A stretch of DNA of 6,327 nucleotides, from assembly GCA_030630395.1 (NCBI GenBank), contig DAOVNE010000085.1:1-6327 (forward strand). The letters run 5' to 3'. The notes under the pieces were generated by a model that saw only the letters and a list, made by a program, of their open reading frames with translations, ran no database searches and was not told where the DNA came from. Positions 4,446 through 6,327 of the stretch are shown one piece after another. The DNA comes from Candidatus Eiseniibacteriota bacterium (GTDB lineage: Bacteria > Joyebacterota > Joyebacteria > Joyebacterales > Joyebacteraceae). The translations under genes were made by a program, and so were the position numbers. How positions within the stretch are numbered: position 1 is the stretch's first letter; each line of letters opens with the position of its first letter.

Positions 4446-5837
4446 ATGAGTGGGAAGCAGCTTATTTACGGACCGACCTTTGAGGAGATGCTCCATCCGG
4501 ACCGCATCGATCCCGAGATTCGCGCGAAGGCCTTGAAGGCGGCGAAGGACGATCCCTTAAGCCCCTGGAATCTCTACAACATCACGTGGCGGAACCCGGA
4601 GGGCCGGATCTACTACGTGGTGCTCCCGAAGGAGCTAACGCAGGTCGACGCCAACATCGTCGTCCTTTACAGCAAGGATTTCCCGACGCGGAGCCACAAG
4701 GTCGGCGCGACCTACTCGGTCTGTATGGAGCACCAGCTCACGGGGGACATCACACCCGGCGAGCACACGCTCGTCTGGCCGTCGACCGGCAACTACGGCA
4801 TCGGCGGCGCGTACGTTGCGCCACGAATGGGCTTCGACTCACTTGTGCTCCTGCCTGAGCTTATGAGCCAGGAGCGGTTCGAACAGATCGAGTGGTTTGG
4901 CGCGCGCTACGAGAAGACGCCGGGCTGCGAGAGCAACGTCAAGGAGATCTACGACCGCGCCAACGAACTCCGGAAGGACCCGAAGAACCGCATCATGAAT
5001 CAGTTCGAGGAGTTCGGTAACTACCGCTTCCACTACCACTGCACCGGGAACTCGTGTATCGAGGTGGCGGAGGAACTGAACGCTAAGAACATAGGCAACG
5101 GCCGCATCGCGGCGTTCGTCTCCGCTATGGGCTCGGCAGGCACCATCGCCGCGGCCGAGCGCATCAAGCACGAGTACCACGAGTCACGCATGGTCGGCGT
5201 CGAGCCGATCCAGTGCCCCACCATGTACTGGAACGGCTACGGTGGACATGATATCCAGGGTATCGGCGACAAGCACGTCACCTGGATTCACAACGTTTTC
5301 AATATGGACGCAATCATGTGCATCGACGATATCGAGTCCAAGAAGGGCCTCCAGCTCCTCACGGAGGAGCCCGGCTGGAAGGTGCTGGCCGAGCGCTACA
5401 ACGTGCCCGAAGAGAGCATCCGCGAGCTGAGTGAGATCATGGGCATCTCTGGTGTCTGTAACGTGCTCGCCGCCATCAAGACCGCGAAGTTCTATGGCCT
5501 CCGCGACCACGAGTCGGTCTTCACGATCGCGACCGACACGATGGACCGGTACCACTCGGTCATGAAGCAGCTCGATGACACCTACGGGGTCATGGATGAG
5601 ATGGAAGCCGCTGTTCGCATGGGATCCATCTTCCACGGCGCCAAGCTCGATTGGATCAGCGAGGGGACGCAGCACGTGAAGCAGAGCTGGTTCAACCTGA
5701 AGTACTACACGTGGGTTGAGCAGCAGGGCAAGTCTATCGAGGAACTCGACGCCCAGCGCGCACCCGAGTACTGGATAGCCCAGCAGGAGCGCGCGCACGA
5801 GATCGATGGAATGCTCCGTGAGGCGCGGGGATTCTAG
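4446..5837 (+). CDS. Fold-type-II PLP-dependent enzyme (cysteine-synthase-like), substrate unassigned
   Basis: The product has 463 residues. The PLP lysine is Lys85 in RSHKVGA. The Asn loop that holds the substrate carboxylate is STGN (113-116) in WPSTGNYGIGGAYVAPRMG. The glycine-rich phosphate loop is GSAGT (229-233) in VSAMGSAGTIAAAERIK. TIATDTMDRYHS (360-371) lies where the family contacts the pyridine nitrogen. These are the hallmarks of the tryptophan-synthase-beta / cysteine-synthase superfamily, which performs beta-replacement or beta-elimination on amino acids. The protein is much longer than O-acetylserine sulfhydrylase (about 310). It has about 60 extra residues before the core and a tail of about 80 (roughly 380-463) rich in aromatic and charged residues. 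It looks like the conserved family often annotated only as 'PLP-dependent protein subunit beta'. AGGAG stands six bases before ATG 4446. It is probably co-transcribed with the upstream GTPase gene. The family call is firm; the substrate is unknown. Confidence 0.87.
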   Translation: MSGKQLIYGPTFEEMLHPDRIDPEIRAKALKAAKDDPLSPWNLYNITWRNPEGRIYYVVLPKELTQVDANIVVLYSKDFPTRSHKVGATYSVCMEHQLTGDITPGEHTLVWPSTGNYGIGGAYVAPRMGFDSLVLLPELMSQERFEQIEWFGARYEKTPGCESNVKEIYDRANELRKDPKNRIMNQFEEFGNYRFHYHCTGNSCIEVAEELNAKNIGNGRIAAFVSAMGSAGTIAAAERIKHEYHESRMVGVEPIQCPTMYWNGYGGHDIQGIGDKHVTWIHNVFNMDAIMCIDDIESKKGLQLLTEEPGWKVLAERYNVPEESIRELSEIMGISGVCNVLAAIKTAKFYGLRDHESVFTIATDTMDRYHSVMKQLDDTYGVMDEMEAAVRMGSIFHGAKLDWISEGTQHVKQSWFNLKYYTWVEQQGKSIEELDAQRAPEYWIAQQERAHEIDGMLREARGF

Positions 5838-5927
5838 TCCTCCAGCCGCGCCAGTGAGACAGGCACGACCCACACACATAGTCCGGACGCACTCGGCGCT
5901 CAGTGTCGCCGCGAGGAGGAGATGGAT

Positions 5928-6327
5928 ATGAACAGACTACTGCTCGCTCTGTCTGCGCTCCTGATGCTCGCCGCAGTTCCGGCGGATGCCGCGATCTTCA
6001 CGATCGATGCCGCGGGTGGCGGTGACTACCAGACGATCCAGGAAGGCTTGAGCGCGGCGGCTCAAGAAGACACTGTTCTCGTCGTCGCGGGCACATACAC
6101 CGGCGCGGGAAACCGCGACCTCGACTTCGGCATAGTGAACCTCGTGCTCCGAAGCGAGTCGGGGGCAGCGGTCACGATCATCGATGGCGAGACCGAGAAT
6201 AATCACCGTATCATCGATTTCAGTACCGGCTCGCAGGACACGATGTGTGTCGTCGAGGGATTCACCATAACCAACGGGAGAATGGTCATATCCGGCAGCG
6301 ACGGCGCGGGAATCCGGTGTGTCAGCA
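5928..6327 (+). CDS. Secreted right-handed beta-helix protein, N-terminal part only
   Basis: 133 codons are open at the right edge. A signal peptide spans about 1-22 (MNRLLLALSALLMLAAVPAD, then AA). It is followed by FTIDAAGGGDYQTIQEGLSA (24-43), DTVLVVAGTYTGAGNRDLDF (48-67), LVLRSESGAAVTIIDGE (72-88), CVVEGFTITNGRMV (107-120) and GAGIRC (126-131). This is the first few coils of a parallel beta-helix of the kind found in long exported proteins of FCB-type candidate phyla. Those often end in a sorting or Ig-like domain, which would lie outside the window. Two in-frame ATGs are six bases apart (5922 and 5928). I chose 5928 because the AGGAGG at 5914-5919 is eight bases before it and only two bases before 5922. 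It lies 90 bases after the PLP enzyme gene, with no clear promoter or terminator between. Substrate or binding role unknown. Confidence 0.75.
   Translation, partial: MNRLLLALSALLMLAAVPADAAIFTIDAAGGGDYQTIQEGLSAAAQEDTVLVVAGTYTGAGNRDLDFGIVNLVLRSESGAAVTIIDGETENNHRIIDFSTGSQDTMCVVEGFTITNGRMVISGSDGAGIRCVS

Noticed and set aside
5184..5879. Minus-strand ORF of 231 codons opposite the PLP enzyme
   Set aside because: It is an antisense shadow of a strongly conserved gene. The translation is rich in Leu, Val, His and Asp but matches nothing I recognise.
5881..5915. Palindrome GTCCGGAC (5881-5888) and a GGCG/CGCC hairpin (5892-5915) before the last gene
   Set aside because: Both are short and GC-rich, with no T-run for a terminator. 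The hairpin barely reaches the ribosome binding site, and such structures are expected by chance at this composition.

Overview
The window is a compact, GC-rich piece of bacterial chromosome with seven protein genes. It shows no RNA gene, CRISPR array, insertion sequence or other sign of mobility. Two of the seven products are secreted right-handed beta-helix proteins. The truncated one at the right edge carries the N-terminal pattern 'GGGDYQTIQ...DTVLVVAGTY...GNRDLDF...IIDG...GFTITNG'. I associate this pattern with uncultured Gram-negative lineages of the FCB type (Eisenbacteria, Krumholzibacteria, Latescibacteria and similar). Together with the bacterial DRG-like GTPase, this suggests such a candidate-phylum bacterium. 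The lineage call is inference and weak.

Layout. 1-531 (minus) is the 5' part of an integral membrane protein of the flippase-like / LPG-synthase-TM type, with an in-frame 15-base repeat in its N-terminal tail. 532-721 is a divergent intergenic region. It holds a good sigma70-like promoter for the membrane protein, an inverted repeat centred on that promoter's -10 box, and a weaker promoter for the gene to the right. 722-1795 (plus) is a secreted pectate-lyase-like protein. It converges on a two-gene minus-strand unit: a nucleoside phosphorylase (3167-2400), followed after 18 bases by a DUF1648-type four-helix membrane protein (2381-1845). 3168-3399 is a second divergent intergenic region, with a candidate plus-strand promoter and an imperfect inverted repeat. 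3400-4407 and 4446-5837 (plus) form a likely operon of a DRG/Obg-like GTPase with a C-terminal TGS domain and a fold-type-II PLP enzyme. 5928 to the right edge is the start of a second secreted beta-helix protein.

How the genes fit together. The pectate lyase and the beta-helix protein point to an exported, carbohydrate-facing surface biology. The phosphorylase points to nucleoside salvage, and the GTPase is probably ribosome-associated. I see no defence, toxin-antitoxin or secondary-metabolite system. The least explained feature is the pairing of a TGS-domain GTPase, which has a non-canonical G3 motif, with a PLP enzyme of unassigned substrate. The most interesting regulatory structure is the dyad over the -10 box at 564-594.
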